Translations under genes and position numbers: made by a program | Source of the DNA: Tillandsia leiboldiana | Lineage: Eukaryota > Streptophyta > Magnoliopsida > Poales > Bromeliaceae | Assembly: GCA_029204045.2 (NCBI GenBank) | Contig: CM055065.1 | Coordinates: 12,971,024 to 13,035,023 of the forward strand | Direction of reading: 5' to 3' | Length of the DNA stretch: 64,000 bases | Shown here: positions 45,853 to 57,979 of the stretch, piece by piece | Layout of the letters: the number at the start of each line of letters is the position of its first letter | How positions within the stretch are numbered: position 1 is the stretch's first letter | Notes under the pieces: generated by a model | The model's database searches: none | The model's input: the letters and a program-made list of their open reading frames with translations, nothing else | Told to the model about the DNA's origin: nothing

Positions 45853-48800
45853 TGTGGTGACCCAGACCTTTGCTGGGCTTCTTCAGTGTGACCAGCAGCT
45901 TCTGGAAGCCTACGTGGCTTGTCGGCGGTGTTCGCGCGCCTATTTGGACACAAGAGATGGACCCTGTGAGCTTTGGTGGCTGTATTGGCCTTCGGCTGCT
46001 TTTGCCGAATTTTAGGAAAGGATTTTGGCCAAACAGAGGGTGGATTTGGGTTCAGTGCGGAAAAAAACGCTTGGAAATGGCTTTTTGTTTGCTTAATTCT
46101 GAGTCCGGATGCCCAAAAGCGGGCTCCCGGAAGTTTTGGCAGTTTTTGGGGTTTGCGGGAGCCTCCGGCAAATTATAGGTTTGGAATTTGGCAAAATGGA
46201 CGTCGTTTTTGGAATCAGCGCGCGGAAAACGGTCAAGATGGGCTATTTACTTACTGTTTTTGGGCTGCGGTTACTGTTCACGCCGGAACAGTGTTTCCGG
46301 CGATCGCCGGCGGCGGCGGGCAGCGCCGGCGGGCGGCGGCGCCGCCTCGGGCAGGCGGCAGGCGGCGGCACAGGGCGCGGGCAGGGCGCGGGCAGGCGCC
46401 CGGGAGCGCGGGCAGGCGCGCGGTCCACCGCGGAGGTCGTGCGCCGGGGGGCGGGCCACGTGGCGCTTTGCGGTTGGCCGGTGCTGCAGACGCGGTCCAC
46501 GGAATTTGGTCCGGGTGCACGGTGGACCGGGTGGACACGTGGCGTGAGGTTATTGGTTCGGTGCTGTGCTCCCGGTCCACGCAACCGGTGGAGTGGGTGG
46601 CCGGGGCAGGCGGCCGTACGGCGGGGCAGGTGGCCGTACGGCCCGGGTCAGCCGCGACGTGCGCGGTCCACGGCGCGACGTGCGCGGTGCACGGGTGGCC
46701 GGGCCACGTGTCGCGTCGTCATTGGCGGGCGCAGGTGCACCGGGTGCAGTGGGGCCCGGGGTGTTCGCGGACTGGGCTGTGTGGTGGACCGGGCCGCACT
46801 GTGCGCGCCCGAATCTTGGCGGGCCGGGCCGCACTGTGCGCGCCCGAAACCTGCGGGCTGGGCCGGGCCGCACTGTGCGCGCCCGGAACTTGGGACACAT
46901 TGGGTATTTCTCCAAATGTTTTTCTCAGCCTTTAAATAGGCAGCCCGAGCCCTCTTCTTTGGCTTTTTCCTCTCAGCCCAAGCTTGATCTCCCCGAGCTC
47001 CCTTCTTGGAAGATTTTCATCTTCAAGTCCTTGATCTTCCTGCCAAGTTCTGGGATTTTTGGAGGCACGAATCCCGAGGTTCCCCATTTTACGGTGCGGC
47101 GCGACGTTGCTTTCTAGTGTTCTTCTTCGGCGCAGCAGCAGTGTTTTAGCTCCCCTGGGCTACCCCGAGATCATTTTGCGGTGATTCTTGCGCCGACAGA
47201 CTCCTAAGAGGTAGGGCTTCATCTTTCATTTTGATCGCGCTTTCCCGTTTCGAGTTTTTGGCACGGATCCCGAGGCAACACTGTGACCCATTTTCTGTTT
47301 GGCTTTGTGGGACAGCATCGAGGTGTTTTGGCCATATCTTTGCGCCCAAGCGTCAGCCGAAAACGAGCTTATACAACTTTTTCATCTACAGATCGCAAGG
47401 AACGCGCTCGTATTTTTATTGGATTTTTCTGAGATTTCATCAGAGGTGAGAATCACTGTTTCTCTGTGTACAGTGCTACAGTCTTTTGTGCTGAAATCTT
47501 TTGAGTGTACCACCTTGTCGAATTTTTATCTTGACTTACCGAACTCCGATTTGGGCGTACAAGGTACCGTTGCGAAGCTATCGACGCGAGGATCGCTGTG
47601 GTATTTTCTTGGAATTTTCTGGGCACTTTCTGCAGGTGATAATTTAACAGTTTCGGGACTGTTGTTGTATGGGATTATAAGAGTTATATTTGGGAGCCTT
47701 AGTGTAATTAGTGAGCTTTGTATTGTGCCAGGAGGGTTACGGGTGTGCTGAACTTATTGGAGCAAGGGATTAGAGTTATCTGGTGTTTTCAGCTGTTGGG
47801 CTTTGGACAGTCAGCTTTTCAGGTGGGTGCCTTATTCCCGGAACCGGTGGACGGTTCTCTATATGTTATACGTTAGCATTGCATGCAGGTGTACGGTAGA
47901 ATAACTGAAATTGGTCGGTAAGTTTAACAGTGAGGATTCTATGGAAATTGCAAGTGAATTTCTCATAGTATGGCAATGGTATAATCAAATATTCATGTTG
48001 GTGATTAGTGGAAGCCCACCTAAGGCAAGGCTACCATATCAGGATTAATTATCATGCCATATTAGCACATAACCTTTTATGAGGCTGGTTTATGCATTGG
48101 GATAGGATTATGTAGTTATGTGCAGGTCCTACTCCAAGGAGTGATTATGGATCGAAAATCATGGACAGGTATGGTCATTGCTAATTCTGGCATGAGGTTT
48201 ATTTTTCTTTATCCTTTTTAAGGACAAATGCATGCTTGTATGGACATATGCGTATGAACATATAGTTAGGCCATCTTTTACTGCTGCACTACATATTGGA
48301 ATTTGACTTAGGAGAAACCATGATTGCTTTCTTTCTCCTTTTTATTTAGACTTTTGAGTCATGTTGCTCGGGTTCGAGCAGAGGTTTGGGATAGTGTAGC
48401 TGGGACCTTAGGGTCAGAGACAGGGTGTGCTTGATGTTGGATTGTGGGTTATTGCGGCAACCGCAGACAGTAGGCGGTTGACCGGATCTTGATTATTTTA
48501 CCCAATTGTGGGTCGTGGGTTATTGCGGTGACCGCGGACTTTGGGCGGTTGACCGGATGTTGACTATGGCATCAGATTGGGTATCAGATTTGTTCTAGTG
48601 GATGGTGTTTCCCACTTTTTGAGTACTATTGCGTCAGATCGGGGTTTTGTTAGGGGACGGAGTTTCCCACTTTGATCATAGTCTTGATCCAGTCCTGCTA
48701 TTATGAGACAGTGGTTACAGAGATACTTGTGATACTGATGACAGAGTTACTTTACTCGTGTGGGTCGCTCCCCTCGAGTGCCACTCCGGAGTGTGCGACT

Positions 48801-50001
48801 GGACGGATCGAGGCCAGTCTGTTACTTACTTTTGGGTGCGATCGGACGGTTCGATGCCGATCTATTACTTACCTTGGGATGCGACCGTACCAGCAGAGCA
48901 GGCAGTACCAGTGATTACTGGTCTATCGATTGGGTTATTCAGGCAGATACTTTTTGTTACACTCGTGCCTGGGGGACCGAGTGGAGTCTAGTAGCTGTGT
49001 TTAGACCAGTGCTAGTATTGTTGGGAACCGTTCGGGTTTGACGGTGGTCCCGTGGTCGTTGTGAGTTCTTTGACCATTGTGTGAGAGGTTGAGCATCTTG
49101 AGTCTTTCCGTTCTGAGAGAGAGAGGGCATGGATTTGACTATAGCCTGCATGAGCCACTACTCGATAGCGAGTTAGTCCGTTTGGACGCCCTACGTAATT
49201 CCTGCCCGTCAGCGGGAGGTGGTTGTAGGTGGGCGCAGGTTTGACTGGACCCGATGTGGCAGTCAGCTCGATTGGGTCGATTGAGCACCTCGTGTGCGAG
49301 TGTTGCATATCTTCATCAGAGTTTCCCCATTTGAGTATTTGGATAGAGGCATGGTAGCTGTAGAGTGTTTCCAGCTTCTTCTTTCAGTTTTACTGCATCG
49401 GTTATCTTTTGCCTCTAGTAGTCTTGGTGGGCAGATCGTCGGGCCTAGTGGCGATACCCACTGAGAACTCCCTTATTGCGTAGTTCTCACGCCCGTTGGG
49501 GGTTTTTCCCCTTTTGTCCTTTCTCCTCTTTGTTTTGCAGAGTCTTGGCGGGTGTTGCCGTTCTGTGGTTGCTGTGCGTGGTGAGGGAGTAGCGAGCTAG
49601 ATCCAGACCCATCTTTGGAGAGTAGCAGTACCCCCTTTGGAGGAGATCTTCAGTATAGTCGGTAGATTGGTATTTATTTCCTCTTTTGAGAGACTGATGT
49701 AGTGAGGATATGATGTATTGAGAGCTTGTACACTGATGTTTTATTTGAGATATCTCCCTGTTGAGCTATGAGTTTTGTACTCGAGGTTATTGTATGATTA
49801 TCTTTTGGGAGAGGGACCTTGTTGTTTTATCTTCGGTTGTACAGTGGTTGATTTTATTTCTATAGCAGTTTTATCTTTTAGCTCTGATATCTGTTAGCTG
49901 TAGTTCTTTTTGCAGGTAGGACGCTTCGCCTATGCGGGTTTGGCATAGGTGGCGGATCTGTTGGCGAGCCCGGGTCGCAGTTTCGACCCCGGGGCGTGAC
50001 A
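45853..50001 (+). mobile_element. N1 LTR3 (4149 bp)
   Basis: The outer right LTR, almost identical to LTR1 (for example A/G near 32425, G/T near 32757, A/G near 32867 and T/G near 32976). TTTAAATAG is at 46931-46939. A U5 hairpin pairs 49929-49935 with 49943-49949. It ends at the TSD CTAAT (50002-50006), after which E1 protease and gag resume on the minus strand. Confidence 0.92.
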
Positions 50002-50006
50002 CTAAT

Positions 50007-51541
50007 GCATGCGGTAACCGACGTAACTCTAGTCCATGCGATGATGCAAATGCTCTACTAATAAAAGAATGTGATGCACCGGTATCAAATAAAGTGCGAG
50101 CTCTAATGCTGAAAAGTAAAATGATACCTGCCACCACGTGGTCGGCCGCCGCAGAGTCCCCTACCTGGGCGGCGTAGACTCGCCCGCTCTGAGCTGATGG
50201 TCGGTAGTCTGAAGGGTGGGAGGAAGGAGCCCTGCTCGCTAGAGCATAAGGCCGCTGCTGGGGCACCGAAGGAGCTGATGCTGAGGAAGGAGCCTGCGGT
50301 GTAGAGAGAGGGCAAGTAGCTCGAATATGGCCGGACTGTCCACACCGATAACAGCGGCCATACCTCTGGCCACAAGTATCCGCCGCGTGCTGTCCCCTAC
50401 AAAAGACGCACCTGACCGCAGACTGGGGCTGCCTCGACTGCTGCTGCTGCTGCTGCCCTTGCCGCTGTGACCCCTGCTGTCGCGACTGCGACCTCTGCTG
50501 CTGCGAGTGCTGCTGCTGTCGCTGGGGCTGCTGCTGTGAGGGCCTCTGGGATCCCCCAGGCCCTCGCCGATCCGAACGCCCACGGCCCGCAGACTGTGGC
50601 GGTGGCGGTCGAGGCGGCCTCCATGAACTGGCCTGTCCCCCCTCGTCTGGTGCTGGCCGCTTCCTCTTAGAACTCTGAGCTACCGAGCCTCCGCGCCTAG
50701 CGACCACATGATCTCCCCTCTTGACCCACTGTGCATGATCCACTACCTCTGATAAGGTCTGAAGCCTCTGGGCGTGCACCAAGGTATAGATCTCGGGGCG
50801 CAAACCTGTCTCAAACAGCTCCACCTGGTGCAGCCCGTCCCTGGCAACATAGGGTACGCAGTTAAGCAACTGCGTAAACTCCTGGAAATAGTCCCATACT
50901 GAGCGATCACCCTGCTGCAAGTTCTTCAAGTCATCTTCTATCTTCTTCTTCACGCTCGTGGAGAAGTAAGTGTCAAGGATCATCCTCCTGAACTCCGACC
51001 AGGGTAGCTGTCGGGTGATCTGAAACTCTAAGGGCTCGACCCGACGCCACCAAGCATCCGCATCCCCCTCCAAACAATGTACGGCCATGTGTACTCTGAA
51101 TCTCGAATCAATGAAGAAATCTCTGAACAACTTCTCCATTGATGCCAAACACGATCCTATCTCCGCTGGATGAGTACTCCGCCCCGAGAACCTAGGTGGT
51201 CCTCGCTTACAGAACTGTGCGAGTTTGTCAGCAAACTCCTGCTCCTCTGCTGGGGTCAATGGCCTGATCACCCCCTGAGCCCCACTGCTAGACGACGGTG
51301 CCGTAGGAACAAGTGGAATAGCCGGCGGTACAACCGGGGGTACAGGGGCCTCTACAGTAGTAGGGGGTGGTGCCGCAACCTGAGCCAGCAACTGCTCAAA
51401 CCTCTACTCCTGTCGGCGGTGACTCTCCGCCAACTGGGCCACCATGGCCCTCAGCTCACCGATCTCAGAAGGCCCGGACTGCTCCGGCTCCTCCGGGGGT
51501 GTAGGAGTACCCCGAGTAGGGATCTGCCGCCTAGGAGGCAT
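50007..51541 (-). CDS. gag: E1 Gag with zinc knuckle, and N-terminal half of protease
   Basis: The likely start is the ATG at 51541 (MPPRRQIPTRGTPTPP), 92 nt after the leader hairpin. A coiled N-terminal part (IGELRAMVAQLAESHRRQE) is followed by an in-frame TAG (51404-51406). The retrotransposon gag domain follows: PPRFSGRSTHPAEIGSCLA, HCLEGDADAWWRRVEP, LDTYFSTSVKKKIEDDL, LQQGDRSVWDYFQEFTQLL. A Gln/Ser-rich basic linker at 50410-50540 is encoded by CAG-type repeats. The CCHC knuckle CYRCGQSGHIRATC lies near 50325-50370. The protease active site LFDTGASHSFISRAF follows near 50050-50100. The frame reaches the N1 insertion site and continues at 31531. Gag would form virus-like particles and bind RNA. 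Confidence 0.92.
50405..50545. repeat. CTG/CAG-rich trinucleotide tract coding Gln in E1 gag
   Basis: CTGCTG and similar triplets (CTG, CGA, CTC) alternate over 140 bp; on the minus strand they encode a Gln/Ser/Arg-rich linker just before the zinc knuckle. M1 and E2 have shorter versions. Confidence 0.75.
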
Positions 51542-51632
51542 CCTGCCACACCAGAAACCACGGGTCAGAAACCAAAACCACACACGACCCAATCCAGCGA
51601 AAGTCATGGACATCCCCCTATTCCTGTAACCT

Positions 51633-51656
51633 TATGTTGTCTGCAGCCAACATAAC
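51633..51656 (-). ncRNA. E1 leader hairpin with CTGCAG palindromic loop
   Basis: TTATGTTG (51633-51640) and CAACATAA (51649-51656) form 8 perfect pairs around the loop GCTGCAGA (transcribed strand). It lies 181 nt from the LTR boundary and 92 nt before the gag ATG. Sequence and position match N1; M1 has the same loop with a compensated stem change. Confidence 0.72.
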
Positions 51657-51778
51657 AGTCCACCAGGAATAGGCAATGCCAATCCCTCTCCACTCACAGG
51701 AAGAGTTTAATAACAAATTGTCGACTTTCGCAAAAATATCGCGTCACTCATGCCCTGCCTTCCTAGGGTCTGCCAAAA

Positions 51779-51829
51779 AGCCTAGGGTTTCCTAAGTCCC
51801 AACTGACCTATCCCTAAGCTCTGATACCA
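51779..51829 (-). other. E1 primer-binding site with overlapping stem
   Basis: AGCTCTGATACCA (51817-51829) is the reverse complement of TGGTATCAGAGCT, the initiator tRNA-Met site. AGCCTAGG (51779-51786) can pair with CCTAAGCT (51813-51820); on the transcribed strand the one difference from M1 and N1 becomes a G-U pair. Confidence 0.78.
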
Positions 51830-51837
51830 AAATAATC

Positions 51838-54800
51838 TGTCACGCCCCGGGTGTAAACCAGAACCCGGGCTCGTCCACAGACCCGCCGTGCACACGGTAT
51901 TTTCCGTGTACACGAAGCGCTGGTAACCTGCTCAGATATAAAGAAATAATGCTAGAGCATAAAACAGAGCTAAACTGAAACTAGTACATCTCAGACAAAT
52001 GCTGGAAATAAAAGTACAATAAACTCTCAAGAATATACATATGTCTCTCCCAGCTCACGAAGTAAATACAACCAGCTGGCCGCAGCCAGACCCAAAATAA
52101 AAGAAAATACAACCGTCTGAGTGTACAGGGGATACAACAAAACTACAAAACTCGAGCTCGGGGTAGCAGCTATCTAGTCGGCGATCCTCTTACCTCGATC
52201 CTGGGAGGAAGGCCCCGCAACTCCAGCAGATGACTCTGCAAAACAAAGGGGACAAGAAAAGGGAAAAACAGTGGGGGTCAGTACTACTATAAAGACAGCA
52301 GCCTCCCCTAGTGGGTAAACCTCAACTCAAAACTCCTACCTGCCCACTAGGTCTACCAGAGGCTAAAAGAATAAAGGCGGTAACTATGAGTATGACTCCT
52401 GATAAAAGCTACCACTAATATGCCTCTACCTGCCCAGCTAAAGATAGCTAAATATATGCATTTGAATATCGAAGCCTGCCACGTCGGGTATGCCAGCCTA
52501 CGCATAACACCGGTGTGGGATAGGAGTCTCAATGTCCGCCGAATCGGGTATGCCAGCCTACGCATAACGCCGATATGGGACAGGAGTCTCACGGTCTGCT
52601 AATCGGGTATGCCAGCCTACGCATAGCACCGATATGGGGTAGGATTCTCAAAGTCTGCCCAATCGGGTATGCCAGCCTACGCATATCACCGATATGGGAC
52701 AGGAGTCTCAGAGTCTCAAGTCTACAAATCGCGCACTCTGCTCTATAAGAAAAAGTACCGTCCCCCAAAGGAAGCCCAAAACCCTCTCCCCGAAACCCAT
52801 GTGTCTGTCTACACTATCCCAGCCCCTGCTCTAACCCGAGCATAATGTCCCCTATGTCTAAGTGACTGAAGAAAGAATGCAACATGGTTTCTCCTAAGTC
52901 AATTCCAGCATGATAGTGTAGCAGAAAAAGGTGGCCTATCTAGGTGACCATTCAAGCATGCAAAAGTCATTATCTTGATGAACCATTTTAAGTACTCTAA
53001 CCACATACCCCAGCCTTTCATTTAATCAATCAACAAGATAGGGATTTAGCATAGATTCCAAGTAATTCTACTACATATTTAAAGCATGGACTCACCATTC
53101 ATTAACTTGTAGTTTTCTAACAATGCGATTATCAACGAAGAAACCAGGACTTCATACAAGCATGCTAGGTCCATCTCACAGATTTACTAACAGTGTAATC
53201 AAAAGCATTCTAATAGGCCTAGTGATAAATCCCAAATAAGAGGTTTACAACATCACCCACCTCGAGCGCTAATCCCAGTTCCCAAAAGCGGAACCCAAGC
53301 TCAGCCCAAAACTCCCCACCAATCTGTACAAAATACCCCAAAGGAAAACACATAAGCTAAACATTCACAATTCCCAGAATCTGTCCCTTAATACCACAGT
53401 CCAGAATTCACCAATTTTTACCTACGAAAAATGCCCAGAAAAATCCAAGGAAAATACTGTCGCGATCCTCGCGACGAGCCCGTCGAAACGAGTACCTGCA
53501 CGCCCAATTCGGAGTTTCCTACGCTGAGATAAAAATCCGACAAGGGAAACATCCCAATCCAAACTGTACCAAATTTCTGTAACAAAGAACCACAGAAAAA
53601 GGAGATTCTCACCCTCGTCCAAAACCCAGAAAAATCTGAGAAAAATCCAGGAGACTCCTTGCGAAGTGTAGATAAAAATTGCCTCTTGAATCGCCTCGAT
53701 CCGACGTCCGAGCGAAAAGATACGGCAAGAACACCGCGGTGCTGTCCAAAAGTCCGCGACGAAAAATGGGTGAAATGGGTGCTCAGAAAACTCCAAGATC
53801 AGCACGGAAATCGAGGAACCTCAAAACACATGAGTTGAAGTCCTACCTGTCGTGAGTCCAACGGCGCAAGAATCGGCGAAATCCGATGTCGGGGTGAGTC
53901 GGAGGAGTCCAAACACTGAGAAGGGGCGAAGAAGATCGCCGGGAAACAAGCGTCGCGCCGCGCCGTAAAATGGTGAACCTCGGGAAGAGTGCCTCCAAAA
54001 ATCCTCAAAGTTCTCCAAAGGGTAGTGCACTTAGGGAGGAAAAACTTCTCTGTATAAAGCTCAGCGAAAATGGGGTCCAAAAAGCCTACAGGACGAATGG
54101 GGGGAGCTATTTATAGGACCAGCCCACTATGCTATCGGGCCGGGTTTTCGGGCGCAAGTTTCGGGCGCACTGCGCCCGGAAACCCGGTCGCACGCCTCCC
54201 GTCCGACGCGCCCGAATCTCCCAGGAGCGGCCACGTCACCCCCAAACAGGGGACAGCAAATCCCCGCGGTCGCTGTGTGCCGCGTGTCCCCTCGCGGTCA
54301 GCGGGGGTAGGTACGGCCGCCCAACCGCGAGGCGACACGTGTCGCACTCGAGTGCGGCCGACCGCCCCGCCTGGCGCCACTGTGCACGCACAGTACCGAG
54401 GCGCCCCCCCCGCGCACACCGTGGACCGTGCCCACGTGGGCCGACGAATCCGAAGCCGCCACGTGTCCTGCGCCCGGTCCACCGCAACCCCGCAAACCCG
54501 GTGAGCCATGCCGCGTGCGCCGGCCTATCAGGGCACGCCACGTGTCACCCGCCCGCGGCCCATGCACCGCCGCGCTACCCCGTGGACCGAGCTGCGTGAG
54601 CCGGCCAATAATAGGCCGCCACGTGGCTCAGGCCGGTCCACGAGGCTCCCCCATGCACCGAAAAACCCCGAAAACTTCCGGAAGCCCGCTTTTGGTCATC
54701 CGGACTCCAAATTTAACAAGCAAATAGCCGTTTTCAAGCGGTTTTCCGCGCTGAATCCAAATCCAACCTCAGATTGGCCCAAAACCTTTTCTAAAATTCG

Positions 54801-54953
54801 GCAAATGCAGCCGAAGGCCAAATCAGCTATCCAAGTCTCACAAAGTCCATCTGTGGCACCCCTTTGATGCACCATGGGCCAGACACACCAACACTAGGTG
54901 TTCTACACAATGGATTCATCGGAAAGTTGCATGGGAAAAACCAGAACACTACA
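51838..54953 (-). mobile_element. E1 5' LTR
   Basis: Same length as the 3' LTR and about 1% different. TATA box at 54107-54115 (minus). Four-copy 60-bp repeat at 52480-52722. U5 hairpin 51887-51897 with 51904-51914. The outer end CACTACA (54953) is followed by the TSD CCCAC. Confidence 0.93.
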
Positions 54954-54958
54954 CCCAC

Positions 54959-55458
54959 TGAGAACTACATGACGGTGTAGTTCTCACACCCTCTGTTGGT
55001 GACAGTTTTGCAGAGGCTTTCATTTCCGCCCCTGCTTCGGTTGGCTCGACGGATCGTGGTGAGGGAGTCGCGAGATAGATCCCTACCAGTGTGGTCTTTT
55101 GGTGAGATAGATGTACCAACCCGGATTGTGGGTTTACTGTACACTGTTGTACTTTTATGATTTTAGTTTATCTCCCTTTTTGGATCCATAGATGATGTAT
55201 AGGAAGATTTTACTTGTATTTCAGTTTCGGTGGACCAGATTGTTGTATTATTATTTTGGGAGATTGATATTGTACCTTTATTTTAGTTGTACAATGGTTT
55301 CAGATTTTCTTTACAGCAGTTATTTTCAGCTCTGATATCTGTATAGTTGGTAGTTGTTACCTTTTTCAGGTTGGACGCTTCTCCTATGCAGGATTTTTCG
55401 TATAGGTGGCAGATTTGTTGGCGAGTCCGGGTCGCAGTTTCGACACAGGGGTGTGACA
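54959..55458 (+). mobile_element. LTR C2, right piece (3' end)
   Basis: This resumes exactly where 25100 stopped (GAGAACTACATGACGG against GAGAACTACTGTGGG in C1 at 7091). It ends GTCGCAGTTTCGACACAGGGGTGTGACA, the LTR terminus with two changes. A U5 hairpin pairs 55383-55389 with 55400-55406. The next base starts E2 pol, so C2 was inserted in the RT of E2; TSD CAGTC (55459-55463) cannot be confirmed because the left side is outside. Confidence 0.87.
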
Positions 55459-56864
55459 CAGTCTCGGATCGCGTCCACCTTCGCTGGGTCTACTGCTACA
55501 CCGGCGGCTGAAACAACATGGCCCAAAAAGGTAAGCTCCCGAAGGCAAAACTCGCACTTCTTTAACTTGGCATACAACTTCGTCTCTCGCAGAAGCTGTA
55601 GCACTATCCTCAAGTGCTCCTCGTGTTCCGTATCACTGCGGGAGTAAACTAAGATATCATCGATGAAGACCACCACGAATCTATCCAAGTACGGCTGGAA
55701 CACACGGTTCATCAAATCCATAAATGCGGCAGGGGCATTGGTCAATCCAAATGACATCACCGTGAACTCATAATGCCCATACCGTGTCCTGAACGCCATC
55801 TTGGATATGTCCTCGTCCCTCACCCTCAGCTGGTGGTAACCGGACTGCAGATCCGCCTTAGAGAAGACACAAGCTCCTTGCAGCCGATCAAAGAGATCGT
55901 CGATGCGCGGCAATGGATACTTGTTCTTGATGGTCACTTTGTTCAATTCCCTGTAGTCACCACAAAGGCCCAATGACCCATCCTTCTTCTTCACAAATAG
56001 CACAGGTGCGCCCCAAGGTGACACGCTAGGTCTCACAAACCCTCTATCCATCAAATCCTGCAGCTGTGCCTTCAGCTCCCTCAGCTCTGCTGGCGCCACC
56101 TAGAAGGTTCCTTTGAGACTGGCATGGTTCCCGAAACCACGTCAATCACAAACTCGATATCCCTATCCAGCGGCATCGTCGTCAGCTCGGGTGGAAACAC
56201 ATCCGGAAACTCACGAACAATATAGATATCCTCGAGTCCCGATGCCACCATAGGCACCTCTACCATAGTCGCTAAGAAAGTGACACATCCTCGGCTCATC
56301 ATCTATCTGGCCCTCGCTGATGTGATCATTGCTGCAAATAGGGTGCTCTGACAGTCTCTAAAGATGTACTCCTTCGATTCGAGCTTGCGGAAGGTCACCG
56401 TCCTCTCTCTGCAGTCAATCGTCGCATGATACCGCGCTAACCAATCCATCCCAAGCACTACGTCAAAGTCCTGGAGCTGTCGTAAAGCTAGCAAGTCTAC
56501 CGACATAATCCACGACCCTAACTGCACTGGACATTATCCACAAAACTCCTCCGCATGCAAAATATGATCAGGAATCCGCACCTCAAGTGCATGTGGTAAC
56601 GGCCCTACCTCTAGTCCATGCAGGGATGCAAATGCTCTACTAATAAATGAATGAGATGTGCCGGTATCAAAAAGTGCCCTAGCTCGGACAGCGATGATCA
56701 AAATAATATCTGCGACAACGTGGTCCACTGCTGTGGCGTCCTCCGCCTGGGTTGCGTAGACTAGCCCACTCGGTGCTGGTGGTCGCCGCCCCGTTAGCCT
56801 CGACGTCGTAGCCCTATCTGCCTAGCTGTAAGTCGGGGGAGCTCCTGCAATCTGAAGGTGTAAT
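55459..56864 (-). pseudogene. E2 gypsy pol fragment: RT start and protease
   Basis: This is a minus-strand Tekay-type polyprotein fragment. RT runs from about 56099 to 55459 (SPWGAPVLFVKKKDG, LNKVTIKNKYPLPRIDD, FIDDILVYS) and stops at AVDPAKVDAIRD, where C2 begins. A frame change near 56095 separates it from the linker (PIVREFPDVFPPEL, 56081-56302). The protease lies at 56303-56728 with active site LFDTGTSHSFISRAF and FDVVLGMDWLARYHATIDC, interrupted by a stop near 56530. The end of gag reaches the B3 insertion at 56865. RNase H and integrase would lie left of the window. Confidence 0.88.
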
Positions 56865-57979
56865 GGCGGTGTAATATCACAACTTTTCGTGTAACGTTTT
56901 ACCCTCCTGCTAATAGAGTATAAGTTAGAGGAAACTGAATTATCGAGTTCTCTTGAGTTGACTAACACACGGTGCGGGTATTTTTCGGTGATAGAGCTCG
57001 AAAAATGATGAACGGCGGTGCAATCGGATTTAAAATCCGACTTACGGATCCCCCGGAATGAGGTTTTGAAGGTCGCGGTAACCGTAGGGTGCATCGGAAT
57101 CCGTGCCAAAGATCTGGCACGCTTTTCAAGGAATCTTGGAATTATCTTCTGGGAATAGATATTTATTGTTAAATAATAAATATCCGGTTATGGGGTTTTG
57201 CCTTTTTACGTACGTACGAAAAGAAAAAATAAAATAAAATAAAAGAAAATAAATTGATAATAAGAGATAATTATACCCCGTCTACCTAAAGGAAAAAAAT
57301 CCTAGTTTCAAAAGATCGCCTCCTCAAATCTTTCCCTTTTGTGCGTGCCGGAAAACAAACAAACCCTAATTCGGAGAGAGAAGAGAGAAAATAAGAGAAA
57401 AAAACCCTAACCGGAGAAGAAAAGAAGGAAAGAAAGAGAAAGCGGAGGGACCCGATCGCCCCGATTGACGTGTCGGAGACCGGAGAACGAGACGCCATCA
57501 TCTACGGGGAGCGGATCCGGATCCCCAGCGCCGCGAGGGACAAGATCAGATCTTTGTTCCCGATAGATCGAGGTTAGTGATCGTTATTTCTCTTTCGTCC
57601 GTCCGACCGTGGGTTTTTCCGTGTTCTTTGGAGATCGTTTTAATCGGTAAATTGTTCACGGGTTTTTGATTGGTTTTGATCAATATTTTGTTCGTGTTCT
57701 TGATCGGGTTTGATCGATGGTTTTTAATCGGTCTTGATCGGAGGTTTGATCGGGTTTCCGATCGATGTTTCGTTCGGTCTCCGATCCATGGTTTTGTCGT
57801 TGGAGCGATCCGGGGTTTTTAGTTGGGTAAATGGGGTGTTTCGTCGGAGCATGGGGGAGTTAACGGGAGGCCGCCGCCGCCGTTGTTAAACGGGAGGCTG
57901 CCGCCGCCGTTATCATGTTCGTGGGGTCGTCGCGGAGCCGCGCCGGGGCGAAAACGGAGAAGAAACCGCGAATCGGGAC

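Larger units (their letters stand above)
31532..50001 (+). mobile_element. Non-autonomous gypsy insertion N1: LTR-internal-LTR-internal-LTR (TSD CTAAT)
   Basis: The insertion begins TGTGGTGACCC at 31532 and ends GGGGCGTGACA at 50001, with CTAAT at 31527-31531 and 50002-50006. It has three LTRs (31532-35682, 39126-42424 with the N gap, 45853-50001) and two internal regions (35683-39125 and 42425-45852). The internal regions carry a primer site, leader hairpin, polypurine tract and strongly decayed gag-pol. The outer LTRs differ at only about eight substitutions and a few one-base indels that I could see, so insertion is very recent. One TSD pair around three LTRs suggests unequal LTR recombination, or an assembly duplication. 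Confidence 0.9.
25101..54953 (-). mobile_element. Near-complete Tekay-type chromovirus E1 (TSD CCCAC), split by N1
   Basis: E1 has two LTRs of exactly 3116 bp (25101-28216 and 51838-54953), flanked by CCCAC at 25096-25100 and 54954-54958. On the minus strand it has a primer site, leader hairpin, gag-pol, polypurine tract and 3' LTR. Removing N1 and one copy of its TSD leaves about 11.4 kb with gag-pol in one frame of about 1600 codons, interrupted only by two TAG codons (51404-51406 and 29923-29925). I counted about 30 substitutions between the LTRs (about 1%), so the insertion is recent. It sits inside LTR C2. Confidence 0.93.

Noticed and set aside
31532..50001. Two separate N1 insertions side by side
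   Set aside because: Only the outermost ends have a target duplication, the middle LTR is shared, and E1 coding sequence continues in frame across the whole block.
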